Assembly (NCBI GenBank): GCA_037142875.1
Contig: JBAWZV010000001.1
Coordinates: 1 to 64,000 of the forward strand
Direction: 5' to 3'
DNA length: 64,000 bases
Origin: PALSA-600 sp037142875
GTDB taxonomy: Bacteria; Actinomycetota; Thermoleophilia; Gaiellales; Gaiellaceae
A program made the translations under genes and the position numbers. The notes beneath the pieces were generated by a model. The model saw only the letters and a list, made by a program, of their open reading frames with translations. It searched no databases and was not told the DNA's origin. The stretch's first letter is position 1; each line of letters starts with the position of its first letter. Of the stretch, positions 8,643-15,683 are shown piece after piece.

Positions 8643-8654
8643 CGGGAGAGGTTA
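8643..8654 (-). promoter_or_regulatory. -10 hexamer of secG
   Basis: TAACCT at 8654-8649 on the minus strand is followed by six bases and the secG ATG. Confidence 0.5.
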
Positions 8655-9014
8655 GCTCGCGACGGCGAGGATCTGCGGCACGAGATCCTCCGCGATGTTC
8701 TCCTTGGTCAGATATCCCGCCGCGCCGGCCCGCTGTGCCTTCGCGACATCGGCTGGATCGGCCGACCCGCTGAGGATCAACACGCGGGTCGCAGCGCGGT
8801 GCGCGACGATCGCGGCGGTGGCGAGCAGGCCGTCCGTTCCGGGCATGCTCAGGTCCATCACGACGACGTCGGGCTCGAACTCGCGCGCGAGCCGGACGGC
8901 CTCGTCACCGTCGTGTGCGCGGCCGACGACCTCGATGCGGTCGTCGATTCCGAGGATCAGGCAGAGCGCTTCGGCGAACAGCTGCTCGTCGTCGGCGATC
9001 AGCACCCGGGTCAT
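8652..9014 (-). CDS. Receiver-only response regulator (NarL-type REC, no output domain)
   Basis: A 120-residue CheY-like receiver domain. The N-terminal acidic pair is LIADDEQLFAEAL, the phospho-acceptor Asp is in VVMDLSMPGTDGL, the Thr/Ser switch is in VLILSGSA, and the conserved Lys is in YLTKENI. The sequence is closest in style to NarL/FixJ regulators, yet the protein stops right after the receiver with no LuxR HTH. It has no adjacent kinase. It could be a genuine single-domain regulator, or a truncation related to the decayed kinase and HTH remnants 2.5 kb away. The ATG lies six bases after TAGCCT. Confidence 0.9.
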   Translation of the reverse strand: MTRVLIADDEQLFAEALCLILGIDDRIEVVGRAHDGDEAVRLAREFEPDVVVMDLSMPGTDGLLATAAIVAHRAATRVLILSGSADPADVAKAQRAGAAGYLTKENIAEDLVPQILAVAS

Positions 9015-9033
9015 GCCAATAGGCTAGTGATTC
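9015..9033. promoter_or_regulatory. Back-to-back leaderless promoters sharing one hexamer pair
   Basis: AATAGGCTA contains TAGGCT on the plus strand (9020-9025, eight bases before GTG 9034). On the minus strand it contains TAGCCT (9026-9021, six bases before ATG 9014). The two -10 elements overlap by five base pairs, so divergent initiation would be mutually exclusive. Confidence 0.5.
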
Positions 9034-9261
9034 GTGGAGTCGAGCTACCGCGCCCGCATCCAGAAACACCTCCTCACCGGGGACAACCGGTTGAAGCAGG
9101 GCGTCGACCTGGCGAAGGTGCGCGAGAGCTACGAGGAGGCGCTTGCCGTCGCTCGCGAGGCGGGGCTCGAGGAGAAGGTCGGGCCGCTCGTCGAGATCAG
9201 GCTGGCCGACCTTGCGCGGCTCGAAGCAGAATCGCCTCCACCCGCTCCGCCTGCCGCCTGA
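9034..9261 (+). CDS. Small predicted helical protein of unknown function
   Basis: A 75-residue protein starting at GTG. The sequence (SYRARIQKHLLTGDNRLKQG; VRESYEEALAVAREAGL) suggests amphipathic helices reminiscent of a single TPR-like hairpin, ending in a Pro/Ala tail. No family is recognised. The last 65 bases overlap the 3' end of the convergent glycosyltransferase gene. A TAGGCT hexamer eight bases upstream supports the start. Confidence 0.6.
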   Translation: MESSYRARIQKHLLTGDNRLKQGVDLAKVRESYEEALAVAREAGLEEKVGPLVEIRLADLARLEAESPPPAPPAA

Positions 9262-10195
9262 CGTCGTGCTCGGCCGCCGCGGCGCGAGCGGTGTCGTTCG
9301 GAGCGGGATAGGCGGCCGCCGCCGCCAGGGCGCGCGAGATGTCGCCGACGTCGAGGGGATCGACGAGGATCCCGGCACCTGAGGGGACGAACTCGGGCGG
9401 GCCGCCGACCCGCGTCGCAACGACGGTCTTGCCGCACGCCATCGCCTCGAGGATCGCCTGGCCGAACGGCTCAAGGAGGCTGACACCGCACACCACGTCG
9501 GCCTCGGCCAGGTAGGCAGCCACCCGGTCGTGAGGAACACGGCCGGTCACCGTGACGCCGTCACGCCCTTCAAGGCTCGACCGAAGCGGTCCATCGCCGA
9601 CGAACGTGAGGCTGCCACGGCCAAGCTTGGCAAAGGCGTCGGCGAGACGGATCGGATTCTTCCGCTCGGTGAGGGAGCCGACGGCGAGGAACCTCGGCGA
9701 CAGCGAGTCGCCGCCCGGCTCGACGGAGGCGCCGAGACGAAACCGGTCGAGATCGACGCCGCAGTCGACGACCTCGGTCTTCCCCCGCGCGGCGGGGATC
9801 TTCCGCTCGAGCTCCGCGCGGAGGTAGTCGGAGACGGCGATCACCGAAGCGCTGCGACGAACAACCCGCCGTGTCAGAAGCGCGATCCCAGGGACAGTCC
9901 CTATGTTCGCGACGTCCTGCCCGTGCGCGGTCACGACGAGCGGCGCATCGATTGACGAGGCGATCAGCCCGGTCGGGACGAGGAAGTGCGCCCAGACGAC
10001 GTCGGGGCGCGCAGCAGCGCGCACCTTGCGGCGCAGGTCGAGGTAGCGCGACTTGCCGCCACCGCGGTGGTCGAGCACGGCCAGGTCGATCTCGTGCCCG
10101 CGGTCGCGCAACGCGTGCTCCAGTTGAGCGACGAACACTCCGAGGTCGGGGTCGTCGGGCCCCGGGTACATCTGCGAGACGAGCAGGATCCGCAC
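9197..10195 (-). CDS. Family 4 glycosyltransferase (GT-B)
   Basis: A 332-residue glycosyltransferase. The N-terminal Rossmann domain opens with RILLVSQMYPGPDDPDLGVF and the domain junction has VVDCGVDLDRFRLG. The C-terminal domain carries VGSLTERKNPIRL and the EPFGQAILEAMACGKTVVAT motif that binds the nucleotide sugar. The GTG start at 10195 is eight bases after the mutase stop, indicating an operon with it. Donor and acceptor are unknown. Confidence 0.88.
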   Translation of the reverse strand: MRILLVSQMYPGPDDPDLGVFVAQLEHALRDRGHEIDLAVLDHRGGGKSRYLDLRRKVRAAARPDVVWAHFLVPTGLIASSIDAPLVVTAHGQDVANIGTVPGIALLTRRVVRRSASVIAVSDYLRAELERKIPAARGKTEVVDCGVDLDRFRLGASVEPGGDSLSPRFLAVGSLTERKNPIRLADAFAKLGRGSLTFVGDGPLRSSLEGRDGVTVTGRVPHDRVAAYLAEADVVCGVSLLEPFGQAILEAMACGKTVVATRVGGPPEFVPSGAGILVDPLDVGDISRALAAAAAYPAPNDTARAAAAEHDVRRQAERVEAILLRAAQGRPA

Positions 10196-10202
10196 GCGCG
10201 GC

Positions 10203-11783
10203 TCAGGCCTGGGTCGGGCGATCGTGCGTGCCCCACTCACCTCGGAGGGCGCCGCACACCTCGCCGACCGTGCAGAGCACCGTGAGCGCGTCGCGGATCG
10301 GCGGCAGCAGGTTTTCTGTCCCACGAGCCGCCTCGGAGATCCGCGCGAGGGCCCGCTCGACCGCCTCGCTGTCACGCGAGGCCCGGATCGCCGCCGTCCG
10401 CTCGACCTGGCGCCGCTCGACCTCCGGGTCGAGGCGGTGCAGCTCCATCCGTGGCGCATCCCCCTCGTCGACGTAGGCGTTCACGCCCACGATCACCCGA
10501 TCGCCAGACTCGACGTCTGCCGTCCAGCGATACGCCGACTCCTCGATCTCCGCCTGGATCCACCCCGCCTCGATCGCCGCGACGGCACCTCCGAGCTCGT
10601 CGATCCGACCGATCAGCTCCGAGGCGCGAGCCTCGAGCTCGTCAGTGAGCGCCTCGAGGTAGTAGGAGCCGCCGAGCGGATCAGCCGTGCTCGTCACCCC
10701 GACCTCGGTCGCAAGCACCTGCTGCGTGCGTAGCGCGATCGTCGCGGCGCGCTCGGTCGGGAGCGCGAGCGCCTCGTCAAAGCCGTTTGTGTGCAGCGAC
10801 TGGGCGCCGCCGCAGACCGCCGAGAGAGCCTGGATCGCGACGCGGACGATGTTCGTCTCGGGCTGCTGAGCCGTCAGCGTCGAGCCGCCGGTCTGCGCAT
10901 GGAAGCGGAGTGCGAGCGCCTTGGGGTTCGTCGCGCCGAAGCGCTCGGCCATCACCGTCGCCCACAGACGCCGAGCCGCCCGGAACTTCGCCACCTCCTG
11001 GAAGAAGTCGTTGTGCGCGTTGAAGAAGAACGAGAGCCGCTCGCCGAACTCGTCGGGAGAGAGCCCGGCGGCAACCGCCGCCTCGCAGTAGGCGATCCCG
11101 TTTGCGACGGTGAAGGCGAGCTCCTGAACAGCGGTCGAACCGGCCTCCCGGATGTGGTACCCGGAGATCGAGATCGTGTTCCACCGCGGGATCCGCTCGG
11201 CGCAGTACGCGAACAGGTCGGTCGTGAGCCGCATCGACGGACGAGGCGGGAAGATGTAGTTGCCGCGTGCGACATACTCCTTGAGCACGTCGTTCTGCAC
11301 GGTGCCGCGGAGCGCATCCGCCGAGACGCCCTGCTTCTCGGCGACCAGCTCGTAGAGGAGCAGCAGCACGGCGGCGGGCGCGTTGATCGTCATTGACGTC
11401 GACACCTCGTCGAGCGGGATGCCATCGAAGAGCGCCTCCATGTCGGCGAGCGTGTCGATCGCGACGCCCGTCCGGCCGACCTCGCCGAGGGAGAGCGGAT
11501 CGTCGGAGTCGAGGCCGAGCTGGGTCGGTAGATCAAACGCGACCGAGAGTCCCGTCTGCCCCTGAGCGAGCAGGTAGCGGAAGCGGGCGTTCGTCTCCTC
11601 GGCCGAGGCGAAGCCCGCGTACTGCCGCATCGTCCACGGGCGACCGCGGTACATGTCGCGGTAGATCCCACGGGTGAACGGGGGCTCGCCAGGAGCCTCC
11701 GGCGCGCGTGGAGCGTCCTGCGGCCGGTAAACCGGCGCGATCTCGATCCCTGACTCCGTCTCCCGTCGGTCGATGTCTCCCAC
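10203..11783 (-). CDS. Methylmalonyl-CoA mutase family, large (substrate-binding) subunit
   Basis: A 526-residue TIM-barrel subunit of a coenzyme B12-dependent acyl-CoA mutase. Diagnostic motifs are TMRQYAGFASAEETNARF, GLSVAFDLPTQLGLDSDDP, TVQNDVLKEYVARGNYIFPP and RFHAQTGGSTLTAQQPE. The protein lacks the C-terminal DxHxxG cobalamin-binding domain, so it needs a separate small subunit not found in this window. The Tyr in RQYAGF and the Arg in VARGNYIFPP are those of methylmalonyl-specific enzymes rather than the Phe/Gln of isobutyryl-CoA mutases, as I recall the family. The GTG at 11783 is chosen because the longer frame overlaps the divergent MoaD-MoaE gene. Confidence 0.88.
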   Translation of the reverse strand: MGDIDRRETESGIEIAPVYRPQDAPRAPEAPGEPPFTRGIYRDMYRGRPWTMRQYAGFASAEETNARFRYLLAQGQTGLSVAFDLPTQLGLDSDDPLSLGEVGRTGVAIDTLADMEALFDGIPLDEVSTSMTINAPAAVLLLLYELVAEKQGVSADALRGTVQNDVLKEYVARGNYIFPPRPSMRLTTDLFAYCAERIPRWNTISISGYHIREAGSTAVQELAFTVANGIAYCEAAVAAGLSPDEFGERLSFFFNAHNDFFQEVAKFRAARRLWATVMAERFGATNPKALALRFHAQTGGSTLTAQQPETNIVRVAIQALSAVCGGAQSLHTNGFDEALALPTERAATIALRTQQVLATEVGVTSTADPLGGSYYLEALTDELEARASELIGRIDELGGAVAAIEAGWIQAEIEESAYRWTADVESGDRVIVGVNAYVDEGDAPRMELHRLDPEVERRQVERTAAIRASRDSEAVERALARISEAARGTENLLPPIRDALTVLCTVGEVCGALRGEWGTHDRPTQA

Positions 11784-11790
11784 AGCCCGG

Positions 11791-11802
11791 TACGCTACTC
11801 GG
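11791..11802 (+). promoter_or_regulatory. -10 hexamer of the MoaD-MoaE gene
   Basis: TACGCT (11791-11796) is followed by six bases and the GTG start, the leaderless spacing. Confidence 0.55.
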
Positions 11803-12432
11803 GTGCGCGTCACGGTGAGACTGTTCGCAGGCCTGCGGGAGCAGGCGGGCTGGGGGACGAAGGAGATCGAGGCCGATACGGTCGCCGACGTCTGGGACAC
11901 CCTTGGCCTCGGCAACGAGCCCGACGGGCTCCTGTACGCCGTGAACCGCGAGTACTCCCCCAAGGGCACGGTGCTTGCCGACGGCGATGTCGTCGCGCTG
12001 ATCCCGCCCGTCTCCGGCGGTGCCTTCATCCTCACCGAAGAGCCCGTCTCCCTCGACAAGGTCGTCCAGGAGGTCGCAACCGACGAGGCAGGTGCGGTCG
12101 CCACCTTCTCCGGTAACGCCCGGCGCCACTCGCGCGGCCGGGTCGTCTCCTACCTCGACTACGAGGGCTACGAGGGAATGGCCGAGGAGATGATGGAGAA
12201 GCTCGCAGACGATCTGAAGGAGCGCTACGACATTCACGGCGTCGCGATCCACCACCGTGTCGGCCGCGTCCAGCTCGGCGAGCCGTCGGTCGTGATCGCA
12301 GTCAGCGCCTCGCACCGCAAGGACGCGCTCGCCGCCTGCAAGGACGCAATCGACATCCTCAAGATCGACGTCCCCCTCTGGAAGAAAGAGGTCTACGAGG
12401 GCGGCGAAGAATGGATCGGTCGCGGCTCCTGA
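11803..12432 (+). CDS. moaE: MoaD-MoaE fusion (molybdopterin synthase, both subunits)
   Basis: A 209-residue protein in which a MoaD-like ubiquitin fold (1-80; VRVTVRLFAGLREQAGWGTK ... VALIPPVSGG) runs directly into MoaE (from about 83; SLDKVVQEVATDEAGAVATF; HRVGRVQLGEPSVVIAVSAS; VPLWKKEVYEGGEEWI). Molybdopterin synthase transfers sulfur from the MoaD C-terminal Gly-Gly thiocarboxylate to precursor Z. Here the Gly-Gly is followed by AFILTEE, so the fusion presumably must be cleaved after it, as reported for mycobacterial MoaX. It is divergent from the mutase gene. The next gene starts in a TGATG overlap. Confidence 0.92.
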   Translation: MRVTVRLFAGLREQAGWGTKEIEADTVADVWDTLGLGNEPDGLLYAVNREYSPKGTVLADGDVVALIPPVSGGAFILTEEPVSLDKVVQEVATDEAGAVATFSGNARRHSRGRVVSYLDYEGYEGMAEEMMEKLADDLKERYDIHGVAIHHRVGRVQLGEPSVVIAVSASHRKDALAACKDAIDILKIDVPLWKKEVYEGGEEWIGRGS

Positions 12433-13073
12433 TGGAGCCCTGGGCCGAACCCGACTACCAGCCGATCCAGCCGCGCGGCACCGACTGGCGCCGCGCCCTG
12501 CGCCGCCTCGCCACTCCGGTCATCTTCCTGGTTGGCATCGGTGCCAAGCTCGGCTCGCTGGCGAAGTTCGCCGCGATCTTCATCGCATTCGGCGGCTACA
12601 CGCTGATCTGGGGGTGGAAGTTCGCACTCGGCGTCGTCGTGCTGATCTTCATCCACGAGCTGGGCCACTTCATCGAGGCGCGCCGCGAGGGGCTTGATCC
12701 GTCCTGGCCGATGTTCGTCCCATTCCTGGGCGCGTACGTGAAGCACACGGTCGGTAACGTCTGGCAGACCGCGCGGGTCGCGATCGCCGGCCCGATTCTT
12801 GGCGGTGTCGCGGCGCTCGGCTGCTACCTGGCGGCGCGCTCCACGAACTCCGACCTGCTGCTCGCCCTGGCGTACTTCGGGTTCGTGCTGAACCTCTTCA
12901 ACCTGCTGCCGTTCGGCCCGCTCGACGGCGGCAACGTGTGGCGTTCGACACGGCTGCTCTGGCACGGCGGTGGCCGTGAGAAGGCGATGATCTCGGCCGC
13001 GCTGTTTGCCGGCACTGCGCTGCTCCTGCTCGTCGGCGCGTTCGGCACGTACGTCCCCCAGCACCGGCTCTAG
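12432..13073 (+). CDS. Site-2-protease-family zinc metalloprotease (M50), membrane
   Basis: A 213-residue polytopic membrane protein with the M50 zinc site HELGH inside a helix (ALGVVVLIFIHELGHFIEAR) and the second motif FNLLPFGPLDGGN supplying the third ligand. Hydrophobic segments around residues 30-70, 75-95, 115-140, 145-170 and 190-210 fit the fold. No PDZ domain is present. It probably cleaves transmembrane substrates; the target is unknown. I chose the ATG at 12432, which overlaps the MoaE TGA; an ATG 21 bases earlier is possible. Confidence 0.87.
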   Translation: MEPWAEPDYQPIQPRGTDWRRALRRLATPVIFLVGIGAKLGSLAKFAAIFIAFGGYTLIWGWKFALGVVVLIFIHELGHFIEARREGLDPSWPMFVPFLGAYVKHTVGNVWQTARVAIAGPILGGVAALGCYLAARSTNSDLLLALAYFGFVLNLFNLLPFGPLDGGNVWRSTRLLWHGGGREKAMISAALFAGTALLLLVGAFGTYVPQHRL

Positions 13074-13103
13074 TGCGCGACGAACGGCTCCGGCACCCCG
13101 GGG

Positions 13104-13391
13104 TCAGCTGAGCTCGTCGATCGCCGAGCGTGTGCGTTCGTGCACGTCGCGGCGGCGGGCGTTGAGGTCGTACGGGGCCTCCGTGTCCCGCTCGGCGGCG
13201 ACCGGCTCTGGCTCAGCGACGGCTGGCTCAGCGACGGCAGGCTCGGCGTCGGGCATCGAGCGAGCCTCGGCGAGCCGGGCACGCAGCTCGTCGGCTGGCG
13301 ATGCCTCGAGGTCGGGCTCGGCACGTCGACGTCGGCGCACCACGGCTCCAAGGCCGAGACCGCCGAGAACGAGTGCAAGGAGTCCCTTCAT
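13104..13391 (-). CDS. Small single-span membrane protein with AVAEP repeats
   Basis: A 95-residue protein: one N-terminal hydrophobic helix (MKGLLALVLGGLGLGAVV), an RRRRR stop-transfer, then an acidic Ala/Pro/Glu region with AVAEP twice in tandem and a charged C-terminus. No family is recognised. The ATG lies eight bases after TAGCAT. It is divergent from the rpsF operon. Another ATG 12 codons upstream exists but overlaps the hexamer. Confidence 0.6.
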   Translation of the reverse strand: MKGLLALVLGGLGLGAVVRRRRRAEPDLEASPADELRARLAEARSMPDAEPAVAEPAVAEPEPVAAERDTEAPYDLNARRRDVHERTRSAIDELS

Positions 13392-13405
13392 GGCCCGCGA
13401 TGCTA
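13392..13405 (-). promoter_or_regulatory. -10 hexamer of the small membrane protein gene
   Basis: TAGCAT at 13405-13400 on the minus strand, then eight bases to ATG. The same stretch read forwards contains TACACT, a candidate -10 for the rpsF operon with a roughly 90-base leader. Confidence 0.4.
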
Positions 13406-13501
13406 CACTCCCACCTCTTCTCGCCACGCCCGTCGCGCCGCAGCCCCGAGCGGCGCCCAGGAGGCGGGGCCGACTAAGTCCACGGGAAGGAATACACGGG
13501 T

Positions 13502-13867
13502 ATGAACCGATACGAGATTTTGCTCATGCTGGACCCTGAGCTCGCCGAAGATCGCGCGGAGGAAGTCGTCGCGCGCATCCGCACTCAGGTCGAAGGTGAC
13601 GGCGGAACCTGGGACGGCCACGAGCCGTGGGGGAAGCGCAAGCTCGCCTTCGAGATCAATCACAAGACCGACGGTGTCTACCACCTGATTCTCTTCACGG
13701 CCCCTCCGGCGACGCTCGCCGAGGTGACCCGCGTGCTCAAGATCAGCGACGGCGTCATGCGCCACCTCGCAGTCAACCGGGTCAAGGGCGGACAGACGAA
13801 GGCGCCGGTCTCGGCCGTCGCAGCCGTGTCCGTTCCCGCCGATGACGCGGCCGGGGCCGCGGAGTAG
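13502..13867 (+). CDS. rpsF: 30S ribosomal protein S6
   Basis: A 121-residue S6 with the N-terminal MNRYEILLMLDPEL strand, the WGKRKLAFEINHKTDGVYHL core and VMRHLAVNRV. A flexible Ala-rich C-terminal tail extends beyond the usual 95 residues. An AAGGAA ribosome binding site precedes the ATG. It is first in the rpsF-ssb-rpsR-rplI operon; S6 binds S18 and 16S rRNA. Confidence 0.96.
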   Translation: MNRYEILLMLDPELAEDRAEEVVARIRTQVEGDGGTWDGHEPWGKRKLAFEINHKTDGVYHLILFTAPPATLAEVTRVLKISDGVMRHLAVNRVKGGQTKAPVSAVAAVSVPADDAAGAAE

Positions 13868-13900
13868 CCTGGGCCTCTCACGAGAAGGAACGGAGGAGAC

Positions 13901-14356
13901 ATGGCAAATATCAATCGCGTCGTACTGGTCGGGAACCTGACCCGCGACCCCGAGCTCCGGCATACGCCGAGCGGCACCGCCGTGTGCTCGCTCCGGCTCG
14001 CCGTGAACACGCGCCGTAAGGATGGCGCCTCCGGCGAATGGACGGAGAAGCCGAACTACTTCGATGTCACCGTCTGGGGTAGCCAGGGCGAGAACTGCGC
14101 GCAGTACCTCGCGAAGGGGCGCCCGGTCGGGATCGACGGTCGCCTCGAGTGGCGTGAGTGGGAGGCGCAGGACGGCACCAAGCGGCAGGCAGTCGAAGTG
14201 ATCGCCGACACCGTGCAGTTCCTCGGCGGCCGTGACGGCGCACCCGGTGGATCCGGTGGCGGCGAAGGCAACGAGTTCATCCCGCCGAGCAGTGGCGGTT
14301 CAAGCAGCGCCGATGCGGACTTCGGGCGCGGCGCAGACGACGACATTCCGTTCTAG
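13901..14356 (+). CDS. ssb: Single-stranded DNA-binding protein
   Basis: A 151-residue protein with an N-terminal OB fold (ANINRVVLVGNLTRDPELRH; FDVTVWGSQGENCAQYLAKG), a Gly/Ser-rich linker, and the acidic tip DDDIPF that docks replication and repair partners. GGAGGA precedes the ATG. It sits between rpsF and rpsR as in most bacteria. Confidence 0.96.
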   Translation: MANINRVVLVGNLTRDPELRHTPSGTAVCSLRLAVNTRRKDGASGEWTEKPNYFDVTVWGSQGENCAQYLAKGRPVGIDGRLEWREWEAQDGTKRQAVEVIADTVQFLGGRDGAPGGSGGGEGNEFIPPSSGGSSSADADFGRGADDDIPF

Positions 14357-14364
14357 GAGGATTC

Positions 14365-14682
14365 GTGGCAGGGAAAGGAAGCGAAAATCGGAGGAAGCGC
14401 CTCCCCCCGCTCACGGGCGGTCGGCGGAAGTCGTGCTTCTTCTGCAAGAACAAGGTCGACGAGATCGACTACAAGAACATCGGAGAGCTGACCCGGTACG
14501 TCTCCGAGAAGGGCAAGATCCGCTCACGGCGGATCAGCGGCGCATGCCGCCGCCATCAGCGTCAGGTCGCGGTCGCAGTCAAGCGGGCGCGCGAGATGGC
14601 ACTGCTTGCCTACGTCAAGGAAGGGCGCGAAGAGCGCAGCGAGCGCGGCGGTCGTGACCGCGGCGACAGGGGCGAGCGGTAG
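14365..14682 (+). CDS. rpsR: 30S ribosomal protein S18
   Basis: A 105-residue S18 with the C+ form Cys pair (SCFFCKNKVDEIDYKN), the conserved SEKGKIRSRRISGACRRHQR and AVKRAREMALLAYV. The C-terminus is extended by an Arg/Gly/Asp-rich tail. The GTG start follows AGGAGG. Its stop is three bases before rplI. Confidence 0.96.
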   Translation: MAGKGSENRRKRLPPLTGGRRKSCFFCKNKVDEIDYKNIGELTRYVSEKGKIRSRRISGACRRHQRQVAVAVKRAREMALLAYVKEGREERSERGGRDRGDRGER

Positions 14683-14684
14683 AC

Positions 14685-15317
14685 ATGCAGGTCGTACTCC
14701 GTCAAGACATTGAGAAGCTCGGTCTGCGTGGCGAAGTCGTGAACGTCGCCCGCGGGTACGCGCGCAACTTCCTGCTTCCCCGCAGCATGGCCGAACTGGC
14801 CACGCCGGGACTCCTCCGCGAGCTCGAGAAGCGTGAGGCGATCCGCGCACGCCAGGAGGCGAAGACCGCCGACGAGGCCAAGGCGATCAAGACCCGGATC
14901 GAGGCTGCAGAGCTCCGGTTCGACGTCACCGCCGGCCCGACGGGAACGCTCTTCGGCTCCGTCACGTCGACGAACGTCGCGGACAAGCTCTGGGAGGAGC
15001 TGAAGATCCGGATCGACCGACGCAAGCTCGGTATCGACACGATCAAGCGGATCGGTCGTTACACCGTTCCGGTCGCCGTCTTCGATGACGTCGTCGCCGA
15101 GTTGCGGATCCTCGTTGCCCCCGAAGGCAGCGACGTTGCGCTCGAGGAGGCGCTCGCCGCATCAGCTGCGTCCGCGGCAGAGGAGCACGCAGCGACCGCA
15201 GCTGCGGCAGCCGAGGAGGCCGCGTACGACGAGATCCCGGCGCCGGTCGCGGCTCTCGCCACGGAGCCCGAGACGGACGAGTTCGAGTCCGACGGCACCG
15301 TCGACGACGAGGCGTAA
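14685..15317 (+). CDS. rplI: 50S ribosomal protein L9
   Basis: A 210-residue L9. The N-terminal RNA-binding domain has GEVVNVARGYARNFLLPRS, followed by the long connecting helix and the C-terminal domain (GTLFGSVTSTNVADKL; RIDRRKLGIDTIKRIGRYTV). About 55 extra C-terminal residues form an Ala/Glu-rich acidic tail not present in short L9 proteins. It is the last gene of the ribosomal-protein/ssb operon. Confidence 0.95.
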   Translation: MQVVLRQDIEKLGLRGEVVNVARGYARNFLLPRSMAELATPGLLRELEKREAIRARQEAKTADEAKAIKTRIEAAELRFDVTAGPTGTLFGSVTSTNVADKLWEELKIRIDRRKLGIDTIKRIGRYTVPVAVFDDVVAELRILVAPEGSDVALEEALAASAASAAEEHAATAAAAAEEAAYDEIPAPVAALATEPETDEFESDGTVDDEA

Positions 15318-15390
15318 GCCAACCAGGCACCACGTTTTCCGTCCGACGCAGGGCTTTTACCCCGCGATCCGGACGCTTTGTGATCTCACG

Positions 15391-15646
15391 TTATCCCCAG
15401 AGCGGCGCGGATGCCAGAGCATCCGCGGTCCGTTCTGGCAACGTGCCCGCGGTCACTTGTCCACAGCCTGCGGGGCGATCCATCCACCGACTTTCCCACA
15501 GGTCGCCAAGGCCTGTGGATCTTGCGCCGAAGTCTCCGCTCGTAGCGATGTTTTCGTCCACCGTAACACCCGCCGAATCTGCGAACATGCGTTCTGTTAT
15601 GCCTGCAAACCCGCCTCTCTCAGACCTCCTGCCACGCGTTTCCACA
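15391..15646. promoter_or_regulatory. Cluster of DnaA-box-like motifs between rplI and dnaB
   Basis: The 366-base gap contains five 9-mers resembling the DnaA box: TTATCCCCA (15391), TTGTCCACA (15457, identical to the streptomycete consensus as I recall it), TTTCCCACA (15492), the complement of AGATCCACA (15514) and GTTTCCACA (15638). No ORF of note occurs in the gap. This may be an origin, a DnaA-titration site or DnaA control of dnaB; it is inference from motif density. Confidence 0.45.
15582..15595. promoter_or_regulatory. LexA-box-like site upstream of dnaB
   Basis: CGAAC-ATGC-GTTCT differs from the lexA operator (CGAAC-ATGT-GTTCG) at only two of fourteen positions, and it keeps the palindromic GAAC-N4-GTTC core. 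It lies 89 bases before the dnaB start. Confidence 0.55.
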
Positions 15647-15683
15647 GGGTTGCGCTGCACCACGTTCACGGTTTGACTGCCGC

